A stretch of 64,000 nucleotides of DNA from Bog-473 sp963817735 (GCA_963817735.1 CAWFPP010000010.1:263925-327924), one strand, 5' to 3'; shown: positions 24,784 through 35,216, counted from the first letter of the stretch. Program-made: numbers and translations. The notes: generated by a model not told the origin, from the sequence alone.

Positions 24784-26502
24784 ATGACAAAACTGCCATC
24801 GATCCAATGCGATCTGCTAGTCGTCTTCTCAGAGCCCTGGCAGCCGATGTGCCTGCTGCTGGCGATGCGCGCGGGCATTGCGTTCGCACAAGCGGAGAAA
24901 ACTCGAAACGCGCATTTGCCGGCAGAGCCGGGCAACAGATCTCCGGGACGACGGCAATGGCCTGATCAACGTTCGGCAAAGCGACTTACTCAAGAAGCCT
25001 GTTGCAGACAACTGGCTCTCCTACAATGGCGATTACACCGGCGCCCGCTACAGCAGCCTGACTCAGATCACGCCGGGCAATGTGGCCCGGCTGACGGCCC
25101 AGTGGGTGTTTCACCCGCGAGCAGTCAGCCCCCTCGAAGTCACTCCCGTGGTCGTTGCCGGCGTTATGTTCGTTACCAGCGCCAATGATGCCTACGCGCT
25201 GGACGCAAAGACGGGCAAGGTGCTGTGGCATCACATGCGAGCCGTTTCACCGAGGGCCTGATCGACGACCCCGCCCAGCATCACAATCGCGGTGTGGCCA
25301 TACTGGGCACCCGCGTTTACATGGAAACGGACAACGCACATTTGCTATGTCTCGATGCGCGGTCGGGCCACTTGATTTGGGAGGTGCCCTATGCGACCGG
25401 CAACAAGAACTACGGCGCAACCAGCGCCCCGTTGATCGTGAAAGACAAGGTGGTGGTCGGCATTTCAGGCGGCGATGACGGCGTGCGCGGCTTTCTGGCT
25501 GCCTTCGATGCGGAAACGGGCGAAGAAAAATGGCGTTTCTGGACCATCCCCGGGCCCGGCGAGAAAGGCAATGAAAGTTGGCCGGGGGACAGTTACCTGC
25601 ATGGTGGAGGGGCGACGTGGATGCCAGGCACTTACGATCCGGAGCTCAACACGCTCTACTGGGGCACGGGCAATCCCGCTCCGGACTACGACGGCAGCGA
25701 TCCGCCCGGGCGACGATCTGTACACAAGCTGCTTGCTGGCCTTGGATCCCGATACCGGCACGCTGAAGTGGTATTTCCAGTTCAGCCCTCATGATTTGTA
25801 TGACTACGATGCCGTGCAAACGCCGGTCATCGTGAATGCAGCGTTCAAAGGCCAGCCGCGCAAGTTGATCGTCACGGCGAACCGAAACGGGTTCCTCTAC
25901 ATCCTGGATCGCACAAATGGAAAATTCCTCTTCGGCAAATCCTTCATGAACACTCAGAATTGGGCCAAGGGCCTCGACGAGAACGGTCGACCCATTTCCG
26001 CCGGGCTTACTCCCGACGAGAAAGGCGTGCGCGTCTGTCCCGCCAATGGCGGAGGCACGAACTGGTATTCGCCCAGTTACAACCCGTCCTCGCACATGTT
26101 TTACTTCCGCTCTTTCGAAGCTTGCGCGGTCATCCAGTCGAACCCAAGAACCTTTCGAGGAGGGCAGAACGTACTATGCACCGGTATGCGAGACGTGGGC
26201 GAGACCGGCAAAGGTTACATCAATGCGTTTGATCTGGATACGCTCGATTTCGCCTGGCGAGATCTGCAGAATCGGAAGAAACAAGGGTTGGGGTGGCGTC
26301 ATGTCCACGGCAACAGGCCTGGTAGCTTATGGAGACGACGCACAGAATTTCGTGGTCGCTGGATGGGCGCACAGGCAAGCCTTTATGGCACTTCCATGTT
26401 GGACAATTGGTCCATGCCTCTCCCATGAGTTATGCCGTGGATGGCAAGCAGTATTTCGCGATTGCGGCAGGAAGCGATGTATTCTCATTTGCGCTTCCCT
26501 GA
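24784..26502 (+). pseudogene. PQQ-dependent (quinoprotein) dehydrogenase, multiply frameshifted
   Basis: Consecutive fragments in changing frames give a quinoprotein alcohol-dehydrogenase-type beta-propeller. They include DNWLSYNGDYTGARYSSLTQ, AYALDAKTGKVLWHH, GATSAPLIVKDKVVVGISGG, TLYWGTGNPAPDYDG, SPHDLYDYDAVQTPV, GGTNWYSPSYNPSSHMFY and finally SYAVDGKQYFAIAAGSDVFS. Five or more frame changes occur over 1.7 kb. The intact enzyme would oxidise an alcohol or sugar in the periplasm and pass electrons to the adjacent cytochrome c. Confidence 0.75.
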
Positions 26503-26534
26503 GGTTAATCCACCCAGTCAATTGGCGCGAACCG

Positions 26535-27635
26535 CTAGAATTGGAATTTTAGCGCCAGTTGGACAATGCGGCCCGGTTGCGCGGCGACGATTTGGCCAAA
26601 GTTTGGCGAATTGATGTCGTTGTTCGGCAGCGCGAAATTCACGTTGTTGAAGATATTGAAGATTTCCGCGCGAAATTGCAGGTTCATGCTCTCACGGATC
26701 GGAATCGTTTTGATCGCCGAGAAGTCCCACTGCTGGAACGCGGGTCCGTCCATGGTGTTGCGTCCGACGTCTCCAAATTGCCCGGTTGCCGCATGTGCAA
26801 ACGCATTTGTGTTGAACCAGCATCCCGCCGTTCTCACTGCCACACCTCCGGGACAGGCGCCGGCGTTTGGATTGCCCACGATGTTCGGTCGGCTGCTGAA
26901 GAATCCGGATATTTCCGGAGCACTTCCCTGTAAGGAAGGGTTGCTCGAATCGTACACGGTAAACGGCGTGTTGCTCATCAACGTCGTGATTCCGTTCACC
27001 TGCCAATTGCCCAAAATATGGCCGTACCAGTTTTCAGGATGCTTGAACCACGGCAAATCCCACTGGTAACTCAACACCAGCCGGTGCCGCGCGTCGAACA
27101 TGGATCGGCCCCACTCCGATTTCACATCGAATGGATTCTGCGCAAGGTCGTTTTCGCCCGCGACGCTTTGCGAAGCCGATCCTGTTATGTTGAAGGACGA
27201 CACGTCGTCCAGGGTCTTCGAAAGCGTGAACGACGCCAACATCGAGAACCCGTGCGCGAATCGCCGCTTCAGGCTGACTTGGAGTGCGTTATACGAGGAG
27301 TCCGCAATTCCTGCGATCTCGCCTACCGAGGAATAGGTGCACGTCGGGTTGGTTTCGGTGACCGTGCATCCTGAATACAAGCGCCTCTGGTCGGCGTTGT
27401 TTTGCGTCGATTCTCCAGGAATGTATACCGCCGGATTCGCCTCGATAAACCGCGGCAGTTTCGTTCCTTTTGTTCCGATGTACCCAACCTCCAGCAGCCA
27501 GTCGTTGCCTAGCGCGCGCTCGATATTCAAATTCCAGTCCTGCGCGTACGGCAAGCGAAGATGGGGGTTCAGCACGAGCAGCGTCATGTCTGGAGAAAAG
27601 GTTCCATTGAATGGATTCTGTCCATTGAACGGATA
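26535..27635 (-). CDS. TonB-dependent outer-membrane protein, C-terminal part
   Basis: Some 366 codons form the beta-barrel end of the acidobacterial OmpA/TonB-dependent transporter family. Features are QDWNLNIERALGNDWLLEVG, GTKGTKLPRF, SSYNALQVSLKRRFAHG, TLSKTLDDVS, RHRLVLSYQWDLP and the closing aromatic QLALKFQF. The frame stays open to the join at ~27,635 with no start or plug domain, so about two thirds of the gene is missing. These proteins are usually 1,000-1,200 aa. Confidence 0.85.
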   Translation of the reverse strand, partial: YPFNGQNPFNGTFSPDMTLLVLNPHLRLPYAQDWNLNIERALGNDWLLEVGYIGTKGTKLPRFIEANPAVYIPGESTQNNADQRRLYSGCTVTETNPTCTYSSVGEIAGIADSSYNALQVSLKRRFAHGFSMLASFTLSKTLDDVSSFNITGSASQSVAGENDLAQNPFDVKSEWGRSMFDARHRLVLSYQWDLPWFKHPENWYGHILGNWQVNGITTLMSNTPFTVYDSSNPSLQGSAPEISGFFSSRPNIVGNPNAGACPGGVAVRTAGCWFNTNAFAHAATGQFGDVGRNTMDGPAFQQWDFSAIKTIPIRESMNLQFRAEIFNIFNNVNFALPNNDINSPNFGQIVAAQPGRIVQLALKFQF

Positions 27636-27640
27636 CCGTC
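27630..27640. other. Join between Acidobacteria-like and Rhizobiales-like DNA
   Basis: The minus-strand TonB gene and the plus-strand cysNC gene are both cut at the same point, each missing its 5' part. No mobile-element end or duplicated target is visible. This is the second likely assembly join. Confidence 0.7.
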
Positions 27641-28273
27641 GGTGCTGGCATGATCGCCTTCGGTCTCCGGCGCGGCGGCAACATCCATTGGCAGCCGCTG
27701 CTGGTCGGCAAGGCAGAGCGCGCGGCGCTCAAGCGTCAAAAGCCCACTATACTCTGGTTCACCGGCCTGTCGGGTGCCGGTAAGTCGACGGTCGCCAACA
27801 TCGTCGAGCAGCGACTGAATATGGTCGGCCACCATACGATGCTGCTCGACGGCGACAATGTGCGCCATGGACTTTGCCGCGATCTCGGCTTCACCGAGGC
27901 CGACCGAGTGGAGAACATTCGCCGCGCCGGGGAAGTGGCAAAGCTGATGACCGAGAGCGGGCTCATAGTGCTCTGCTCGTTCATCTCGCCCTATCGCGCC
28001 GAGCGCGAGATGGTACGCAATCTTGTCGCTGGTGGAGAATTCGTCGAGGTCTTCGTCGACACGCCGATTGAAGAATGTCTGCGGCGTGATCCCAAGGGGC
28101 TCTATGCCAAGGCCCAGGCCGGCAAGATCAAAAACTTCACCGGAATCGATGCGCCATATGAAAGGCCGGTCGCGCCCGAACTTCATCTGCAAACATCCGG
28201 CTACGAACCCAAGCAGCTCGCCGCTCTCGTGCTTGCCGAACTGGTAAGTCGCGGCATTATCGCCGAGTCGTAA
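27635..28273 (+). CDS. cysC: Adenylylsulfate kinase domain of a truncated CysNC
   Basis: The frame carries the final residues of the CysN part (TVGAGMIAFGLRRGGNIHWQ). It continues through the complete APS kinase domain: P-loop GLSGAGKST (~45 residues in), DGDNVRHGL, FISPYRAER and KGLYAKAQAGKIKNFTGID. APS kinase phosphorylates adenylylsulfate to PAPS. In Rhizobiales cysC is normally fused behind cysN, so this is the 3' third of cysNC with the rest lost at the join. An internal ATG at 27,650 could start translation but is not a natural start. Confidence 0.88.
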   Translation, partial: TVGAGMIAFGLRRGGNIHWQPLLVGKAERAALKRQKPTILWFTGLSGAGKSTVANIVEQRLNMVGHHTMLLDGDNVRHGLCRDLGFTEADRVENIRRAGEVAKLMTESGLIVLCSFISPYRAEREMVRNLVAGGEFVEVFVDTPIEECLRRDPKGLYAKAQAGKIKNFTGIDAPYERPVAPELHLQTSGYEPKQLAALVLAELVSRGIIAES

Positions 28274-28312
28274 CGTAGCTCACGGTGTTATTTAATTGGA
28301 GTATCAGGGATC

Positions 28313-28606
28313 ATGTATGCTTCCTCTCACCGTGGGTGGGTTCCGATGTTCAGTATCGGCACCAAATCTCGAGCAGACAAAGACGCTCATTATCGCTCCT
28401 TGATGAAGGCAGTTACCTGGCGGCTCACCGGCAGTATTGATACGCTTGTTTTGAGCCTTTTGATTACCGGCAACATTAGGGTTGCAGGCACCATCTCGGC
28501 GGTTGAGATCGTCACCAAGATCCTGCTGTTTTATTTTCACGAACGAGTCTGGGTTACGATACCATGGGGCAGAAGGAAAGTGATGGCTTCTGGAGATTCG
28601 CGATAG
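28313..28606 (+). CDS. DUF2061 membrane protein
   Basis: This protein is 97 aa from the first ATG (AGGGA five bases upstream), or 86 aa from the ATG at 28,346. It holds the DUF2061 core: SLMKAVTWRLTGSIDTLVLS, ISAVEIVTKILLFYFHERVW and the terminal IPWGRRK. Two hydrophobic segments suggest an inner-membrane protein. It lies 39 bp behind cysC; DUF2061 genes commonly accompany sulfate-assimilation genes in alphaproteobacteria, so this pair is native. Confidence 0.85.
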   Translation: MYASSHRGWVPMFSIGTKSRADKDAHYRSLMKAVTWRLTGSIDTLVLSLLITGNIRVAGTISAVEIVTKILLFYFHERVWVTIPWGRRKVMASGDSR

Positions 28607-28926
28607 TTGGGTTCGCAGGCAGGCGTCAGGACCTATCAAAATGCGGCGACAGCGGCGCGAGCGTGATACCGAGTTTCCACCGCCAGCCTTCTCATTGTTG
28701 TGGGCGACAGAAAGCCGCCAGGTACTCTCGCTGCCGCGACCAATAGACCCATAATCGTAGACGTAGTCGAGAAAGATGTTGGCCAGGAGCTTCCTTAATC
28801 ACGCCCTGCGACATCCTCGATCACGACCAAATGATTACCTTACTGGTAGTTAGGCCGACGCGCCGCCTCGTTGATCGTACATAGCTTTCTGGCTAATCGG
28901 CAGCATGTGCGTGTTTATGGCGTCTC
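28607..28926. other. No supportable gene
   Basis: This stretch is without a convincing coding frame. A minus-strand run around 28,640-28,780 reads like an outer-membrane beta-strand pattern (LDYVYDYGSIGRGSESTWRL) but is interrupted and has neither start nor end; it may be a decayed fragment. Confidence 0.4.
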
Positions 28927-29148
28927 TTAATTGTTCAAAGTTCCAGAGTTAACGCATACAAATGAGTAGCTAGGTGCGTTGCCAGTTCCTTTGACGTAGG
29001 TCGCCCCGCTCGCGGCGGCTTGACATGCACTCATGTCGCTGAATGTGCCGACGTGAAGCAAGTTACTGGTTGAGGTGCTTGTCACCGGTGCGAGCGTTTT
29101 TGGGTCATTGTAGAAGCTATAAAAAGTGATGAGAACGAGCCAAACCAT
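28927..29148 (-). CDS. Small hypothetical protein with N-terminal hydrophobic segment
   Basis: This 73-aa protein begins with a hydrophobic stretch (VWLVLITFYSFYND). It then has a Ser/Thr-rich middle and two Cys (SACQAAAS and FVCVNSG). AGGGAGA five bases before the ATG supports this start over the in-frame ATG at 29,211. It resembles short exported rhizobial proteins of unknown function. Confidence 0.5.
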   Translation of the reverse strand: MVWLVLITFYSFYNDPKTLAPVTSTSTSNLLHVGTFSDMSACQAAASGATYVKGTGNAPSYSFVCVNSGTLNN

Positions 29149-29261
29149 CTCAATCTCCCTTAGTTCGTAGTCGTAAAGACTGTCCAAGCGAGCTTTGCTC
29201 GCTCCTAACACAGAAAGACCGCCTCGAGCAGGCTGTGTGAGAACTAGACGAGTCAGATAAG

Positions 29262-29438
29262 ATGAGCCGCATCAACAACGATGCGGCCTTTTTCATGAGC
29301 TACGTTCGGGGCGAGGATCGTGGTCAGACAGCGCTGCTGCCGGTGGCGATTGAGGATTATGTAGCGGCTGATGCGCCGGTTCGGGTGATCGACGCATTTG
29401 TGGACGGGCTCGATGTGAATGGGCTCGGGTTCGGGTGA
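29262..29438 (+). pseudogene. IS1182-type transposase, N-terminal remnant
   Basis: Fifty-eight codons carry the N-terminus of IS1182/IS5-like transposases (SYVRGEDRGQTALLP, VRVIDAFVDGLD) and then run into a stop. The flank at about 29,230-29,250 (CAGGCTGTGTGAGAACT) resembles the terminal inverted repeat of such elements. The catalytic domain and other end are missing, and the sequence passes directly into a PEP-CTERM remnant. Confidence 0.65.
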
Positions 29439-29455
29439 TCGGTGCCGGCAGCTGA

Positions 29456-29599
29456 TCAGGCGGCTGCGATAGCAGCGTTGTTCTTCCGCTTCCTGCGCCA
29501 GCCAAGCAGACCCATAACACCGAGGCCGGTGGCGAAGAGAGGGAGAGCGACAGGCAGCGGTGTCGTGGCAATCGGAGGTCGCTCCGAGAGTGTGTCCGT
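29456..29599 (-). pseudogene. PEP-CTERM/VPLPA sorting-tail remnant
   Basis: In-frame codons give IATTPLPVALPLFATGLG, VMGLLGWRRKRKNN and a stop. This is the tripartite exosortase sorting tail (Pro-rich motif, membrane helix, Arg cluster) of an exported protein. The body of the protein is lost: a stop lies just upstream. A second, longer relic of this class is at 39,619. Confidence 0.65.
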
Positions 29600-29604
29600 T
29601 TAAT

Positions 29605-30197
29605 TGTGTGTGACCGATCCATGGCGGTTGAGCCTTGTAGACTGGTATTACGCCATTGTTGACCCGCCGATACTCGCAGGTCGTGCTGTGGGTTACATGT
29701 AACCTATCATGAATCAGGAAAAGGTGGCTATTGCCAACCGGTGTGTGGGACTAAGCGGCTACATTCGGTTTGCGACGCGGAAAGTACACATGCGTTTCGA
29801 ATTGACCCCCGCACGCATCGCAGGACCACACGTCTCGAATGCAACGCTCGCTGACAAACTCTGACCATGTTGCGCCTATCACGGTGACACCGCCAATCGG
29901 CGCATTGCGCGAGTGGCTTTCCATACAACCGTTTCATATCCATCTGCGTGAGCCTTCCTTTGGGGGTATCTTCTATGTCAAGCGGTTGAAGCTCGCAGAG
30001 GGATATCTCGTAACTGTAGCCGAAATGTAAACGAACCGCGGGGCGGACGTGGTTCAAATGCGCGGCATCTGCATTTCCTGCAACCTGCGAAAGCCACAAA
30101 CGCGGAGTGCATATTGCTCGACCCATCTGCCGCCCTTACTCATTGGCGCGCCTACGGGACGCACTTCCTCAAGTCGCGCGTGTGAGCGGGGAACGGA
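29605..30197. other. No supportable gene; contains a perfect 14-bp palindrome
   Basis: Frames on both strands here lack family features. GGTTACATGTAACC at 29,691-29,704 is a perfect palindrome of unknown meaning. The region links the transposase and PEP-CTERM remnants to the glmM remnant. Confidence 0.4.
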
Positions 30198-31171
30198 TTA
30201 CGCGACGTGATGAGTGAGGGCGTCAACGATGTTGTTGACGATTTCTTCGATCAGCGCCTTATCGTCGCCTTCGCCCATGACGCGGATCACCGGCTCGGTC
30301 TCCGACGGCCGTATGACCAGGCGGCCGTGACCGTTGAGGCGCTGTTCGGCATCCTCGATCGCCGAACGGACTTCGGAATTCTCCAGCGGCTTGCCGCTGC
30401 GGTAGCGCACGTTCTTGAGCACCTGCGGCAGCGGGGTGAAGCGGTGACAGACCTGCGACACCGGCTTGTTCTGCTTTTTCACCACCGCCAGCACCTGCAG
30501 CGCGGCGACAAAGCCGTCGCCGGTCGTGGTGTAATCGGACAGGATGATATGGCCGGAAGGCTCGCCGCCGACATTGTAACCGTGCTCGCGCATGTGTAAC
30601 CCGATAGCCGGCGCCCTGGGCGCAGTCGATGACGACGCGCAGGCCTTCGAGCGAGAGGTTGCGCGGCAACGTGCGCTTGGCGAATTCGATATAGCGGTCG
30701 TGGACGCCGTCGATACGCTTGGCGCGGCCAAGCTCGCGGCTTTTGGCCAGGCGCTTGGTCATATCGCTGTCGATCAGACTTTCAATCCGGTGCTCGACCT
30801 CGTCCGACAGCTTATAGCCATCCGGCCCGAACAGCTTGATGCCGTTATCGTCGAACGGATTGTGCGATGCCGAGATCATGACGCCGAGATCGGCCCGCAT
30901 CGAGCGGGTGAGCATGGCAACGGCGGGAGTTGGCATTGGCCCGAGCTGCAGCACGTCCATGCCGACGGAGGTGAACCCGGCGATCAGCGCGGTCTCGATC
31001 ATGTAGCCGGACAGCCGGGTATCCTTGCCGATCACGACACGGTGGCGATCATCGCCGGCGCGGCGGAAGACGACGCCGGTCGGCCTGTCCCACCTTGAGC
31101 GCCAATTCCGGTGTGATCACGCCGTCGGCGCGGCCGCGAATGCCGTCGGTGCCAAAATACTTGCGAGCCAT
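30198..31171 (-). pseudogene. glmM: Phosphoglucosamine mutase, frameshifted and internally deleted
   Basis: The normal ATG and N-terminus are present (ARKYFGTDGIRGRADGVITP), then one extra base shifts the frame. The next frame gives VIGKDTRLSGYMIETALIAG and the active-serine loop ISASHNPFDDNGIKLFG. After DCAQGAGYR the sequence jumps to HMREHGYNVGGEPSGHIILS, omitting roughly 120 codons. The C-terminal domain with RPSETEPVIRVMGEGDD is intact to the stop. GlmM makes glucosamine-1-phosphate for cell-wall precursors and is essential, so a working copy must exist elsewhere. Confidence 0.85.
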
Positions 31172-31600
31172 GTTCCCCGCCGCCCCTTGCCTCTGCAGCG
31201 CGATATTAACCCGTTCCGCGTGACATCCGCCTCAAAAAATATTCAACCGGGGTTCCCCAGATGAGCTCCAGGCGAGCACCATAACCCCGGTGCTCCGTCA
31301 TGCATGTGGCAGCGCTTTTTGCCGGCGACGGCCGGCGATCGGCACAGAAAGCATCGGCCCGATGTTGCGCGGTGGCGATTAGCTCTCATTTCTGGTTATG
31401 GCGCGGTCTACGCTGCTGCGCGACACGAGACACCCCTGGAACAGGCTTAAGGCCTCTGGCCCAACCTGCCGTAAGGGTGCCATGCATCAAGCGGTTGGAA
31501 ACCTCGGTGTTGGTAGTACCGCGAATCAATAAGGAAGCGTAACATTCAAGTGTTATCGCGCCTGTGCCGCAGCGGTACGCGCTGAGTTTACGCATCTCTT
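31172..31600. other. No supportable gene
   Basis: This is the upstream side of the glmM relic. Neither the folP nor the ftsH neighbours typical of glmM are found. Short frames show no motifs. Confidence 0.4.
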
Positions 31601-31654
31601 GGAGGTGAGGATGGTTGCCGTCGCGCTTCGCAATCAGAGCACCTTCGAACACCC

Positions 31655-32318
31655 GCACAGAACCGCGAGGCGGTGCTCGCGCGCTATCACCGCTTACGCG
31701 AAATCAGCAGGATGCACCATACCAAGGCGTTGGACTTTTTGTCCAAGGATGCGATCCTGCACCAAGCACGGCGCTTGGGTCTCGCTGTTGGCAGGACGCT
31801 TTGTTGCGACAATATGGAGGAGCTCACGTTGGCCTTTGACTTGACGATCCATACGGCGCCAGTCGGGCGTTCGCGCGCAATCGACCGCTATGCCGGGTCG
31901 GTTCAGTTTGCCGCTGCGCCGATGAGGCGCTCGTGCTCGAAGCGATGCGCCACGCGCGTTTCGCAGTCATGGCGGTCGAACGCCGACATCCATCCGTCGG
32001 TCTGGTCGTCACCGAACTGTTTCGAGAGGCCAAACATTGGTTGGTCGATGAGGGTCTTGAAGCATCGGCAGAGCAAGGTACTCTGTTTGCGACCCGGTAT
32101 TTTGCGCCTGATCACTTTGTCATGACGGCCGGCGTGATCGTACCGGTTGATACGCTGCTGTTGACTGAGGCATTCGCGTCGGTTCCCCCATTGCTGTGAA
32201 AGTCGCCGATGGAAGCGATCGATGATAGACGTTCGGCCGAAGCCATTTATCGAACGGCGATCGCCCACGAATTCATGGACGGAGTCGTTTATCAAGAACT
32301 TGGGCGATGCATAACCCA
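31655..32318 (+). pseudogene. Conserved rhizobial hypothetical protein, frameshifted
   Basis: Two frames together give one protein. The first has VLARYHRLREISRMHHTKAL, FLSKDAILHQARRLGLAVG and TAPVGRSRAIDRYAGS. After a frame change near 31,910 the second has EALVLEAMRHARFAVMAVER, GLVVTELFREAKHWLVDEGL and VIVPVDTLLLTEAF. An in-frame TGA near 32,199 interrupts it, and KSPMEAIDDRRSAEAIYRTA continues beyond. I recognise the pattern as a hypothetical protein common in Bradyrhizobiaceae, function unknown. Confidence 0.6.
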
Positions 32319-32439
32319 GCACCGACAACCGCTCATGGGCGGCAGACTTATCATCCTCGTTGAATGGCTCTGTTGAGCTATATTCCCTATTATCCCCGAT
32401 TGGCGATCACTTCGCTCGATGCGAACAGGGACAACGCAG

Positions 32440-32790
32440 ATGCTCGACAATCCGAAGAAAGTTCGAAACCCTGATAGCCGCACTGAAGGCGGCTGTCCCA
32501 TTCGAGGTCGAATTGACGCCACAGGTCGTCAAGCAGCTGCGAGCCGACAAAGTCGCCGCCGCCAATCAACCACGTCAGCTAGTCTCAGGCGTCTCGTATC
32601 TGGGCGACGAAGGCGGCATCATGTGCCACATCGCGCTCCAGAAAGCGAGGGAGGGCAATCATCATCTCGCTGACCCATGTTCGGGTGCCTCGTTCTATGC
32701 CGCCTGCGACGGCCGTTCGCGACTATCAGAAGCATCGTGTGAAGAAGCTACGAAGGCAGGGCTACAATTGCGTCTCCGGGGAGTCGGCAG
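32440..32790 (+). pseudogene. Conserved rhizobial hypothetical protein, frameshifted
   Basis: The first frame gives IRRKFETLIAALKAAVPFEV, ELTPQVVKQLRADKVAAANQ and SGVSYLGDEGGIMCHIALQK. After one frame change near 32,650 the rest is IIISLTHVRVPRSMPPATAV and RDYQKHRVKKLRRQG. The whole would be a ~115-aa soluble protein of unknown function found in Rhizobiales. Downstream low-complexity coding-like sequence is probably noise. Confidence 0.6.
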
Positions 32791-33399
32791 CGGCGCGGTG
32801 GCGGCGCATGCCGTCGAGCCAACCAGCAGGCCAACACCGGCGGCCAGAGCCAAAGTCACGGGCGGCAAAACCGCCGCGGCGACAAAAACAAAGCAGCGTG
32901 ATCGGCTATCTGCAAACGCAAGCGGGTCAGCATCTTCACGTGACGCGAAGGCTAGGAATTTCGGCTTTTCGTCTGAGGCATTCTGCTCAAAGTCCCCGTC
33001 GTTGGAAAATGAGCAAACGGCCCGGCGGATGCGGTAGTAACCTTCAATCGCCGGTGTCGGCGATGAACGTTTAGCAGAGACATCCGACTCACCCGCGGCG
33101 GCTTATTTGCTGGCGACTTAACGCCGGCCGAAGGAAGTTATGGAAGCTGTCGCCAGTTCATGAGTGATTATGAGTTAAATGCGCTGACAAATAAAGTCGA
33201 GAGGCGCGGCAAACAAGGGAGTTACGACGGTGAATTCAACCGCGCTGTTTGCGGACAAGCTCCGTTGCCAGTTCCTCTCGACAGACTTTGCTGTGAAATT
33301 TCAATGTGATCAGTCATTCGCCCGCTGATTGCTTACCGGGCATCTATCACTTGGCGGGGTTCGCCGCTGGCGGGAGGACGCTGGAGTTACCGGCGCCGG

Positions 33400-33543
33400 G
33401 AGATTCGGCGCTGCAAACAGAGAGCTACATCGCCGAACGTGCGGCCAGCGCCAACGTCCCTAAGGCGCTCACCATCTTAAAGCGGGCTGGCGTCGGGCGC
33501 CGACCGGCAAAGAGCGACGAACTGGCCCGACCCTCGTGCAAAC
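33400..33543 (+). pseudogene. Antitoxin C-terminal remnant
   Basis: The frame reads LQTESYIAERAASANVPKAL, TILKRAGVGRRPAKSDEL, closely matching the C-terminal half of the intact antitoxin at 46,706 (LRTESYIAERAARANIAKAL, RILKRAGVRRRPVKGDEL). The N-terminal DNA-binding half is missing and replaced by unrelated sequence. No toxin is adjacent. Confidence 0.6.
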
Positions 33544-33771
33544 GGCGACAGGGTCTTTGGTTTCCATGCGAGTTAAGGGCGAAGATCGCCGGCGTGCGGT
33601 TTTGCCGGCTATGCAATGGAAACGGAGATTAGTACTACCTGCATCGCCAAAGCGGCGACGTCCGCAAGCGCCTTCAAACCTTCACAATTTCACCTGTTAC
33701 GGTCGCCATCACTATGGCGACGGGTAAGCGTGGAGCCATCAAAGCGCCGCTGGAACTCGGTTCGTAAATCG

Positions 33772-35190
33772 TCAACGAGCGCCAATAACTCCGTTTCCTA
33801 CCGTTGCAAGGCAGCTGACGCGCGGCCGAGACATCCAGTTCAGCGCTTGGGATATCGAGTCAACCTGATCGTCATGCACGCCATGCGGGAATGCCAAGAT
33901 CTCGGTTCGTAAATCGTCGAGCCAAGGAGCGTCGCGCGGCAGAAATACTGCGCCGGCCTCGATCTTCGCTGATTGCGCAGCCATGCGCACGACCTTGTCG
34001 GCTTCCGGTCGTATTGCAATGGCCGGAATATGATGCTCCCTGAGCTCTTGAAGAAGGCTGGTGCCGGAGCCGGCATCTTCGATCAGCGTCGTGGCGCCAT
34101 GCCACCTATAGTACATCTCGATCACTTTGCGTCGTAGGGCAGGGTAGTCCAGCCGAAGGCGAACCAGATCGAGCAAATAATAGTAATCACACACAACACC
34201 CCATACTGTTGCAACTGAGTAATCGGAAAGTTCCCCCGCCTTCATCGCGGTGTCCCAGCTGATGACAGTCTGCTTAACGGCCCGAGGCTCTGGATTCGTA
34301 CCAACGGAACCAACCCCAGTCGATCATGTTGCCGCCTGCTGGCACTGGCGCCTGCTGATACTGCGCCTCGAAGATTGCGGATCCCATCGAGACTTTCATG
34401 GAGTTGAGGACGTCTTTCGGCTCGCGGGCTGGATGCAGCACATCGCCAACGTGTCTGGTGTGATATCGCCCCGGGCCGATCTCGATACGCTCCTCTGCCT
34501 CAGCGACTGCAGGCATGCATAAGTGCCGCCACCCTCCGTGTTTAAGGAGATGGCCCGCAAGATCGCCCTCGTGCAGGCGTTGCATGACCAGAATCATCGC
34601 ATCTCTCTGTTTGTCGTCGAGACGCGAGAGCAGAGTGGTGCCGCACCATTCATTGACCCGCTCACGAGTTGTATCCGACATGGCGTCCGCCGGCTTGATC
34701 GGGTCATCGATGATGATCAGATTGCCGCCGCGTCCGGTCAACGTACCGCCAACCGAGGTTCACAAACGGAAGCCGCGCTCTGTTGTCATGATCTCAGTTT
34801 CGGTGTTCTTGACCGGGTCGATCCTGGTTCCGGGAAAGACACGCTGATACCAATCTGAACTCATGACCGTGCGGCTGTCGTTGGCGTGCTTGACCGCGAG
34901 TTCTTGTGCATAGCTAATGCAGATGATGCGGCGCGTCGGATCGTGGCCCAGTATCCAGGCAGGAAGCGCCACCGAAGTGCAGATCGATTTCAAGTGACGC
35001 GGCGGGATGCTGATGATTAGCCGCTTATTTTCGCCGCTCGCTACCTTCGATAACTCATGGCACATGGCCTCAATGTGCCAGTTAGGCGAGAAATCGTCTC
35101 CGGGACTGACGGTCGCAAACACCTTTTGCAGAAAGGCGTGAAGGTCCGTTCGCAGGATATAATCGAGAACGGCATTCTCGCCGGATGCCG
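33772..35190 (-). pseudogene. Phage terminase large subunit, broken
   Basis: Three pieces in order give a packaging ATPase/nuclease. The first has LRTDLHAFLQKVFATVSPGD, SNWHIEAM-like sequence, RLIISIPPRHLKSICTSVAL (Walker A-like) and RRIICISYAQELAVKHANDS. The second has LTGRGGNLIIIDDPIKPADA (Walker B region) and AMILVMQRLHEGDLAGHLL. The third is the nuclease part, with EDAGSGTSLLQELREHHIPA and PHGVHDDQVDSISQALNWM. An in-frame TGA near 34,760 and a frame change near 34,250 separate them. The start also lacks a normal codon. Confidence 0.8.
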
Positions 35191-35216
35191 CGATTTAAGC
35201 GCGTGCGCGCACATTG

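Noticed and set aside
27650..28273. Stand-alone cysC gene
   Set aside because: The residues ahead of the ATG continue the CysN-CysC linker (TVGAG then MIAFGLRR), so this is a truncated fusion gene, not a natural separate gene.
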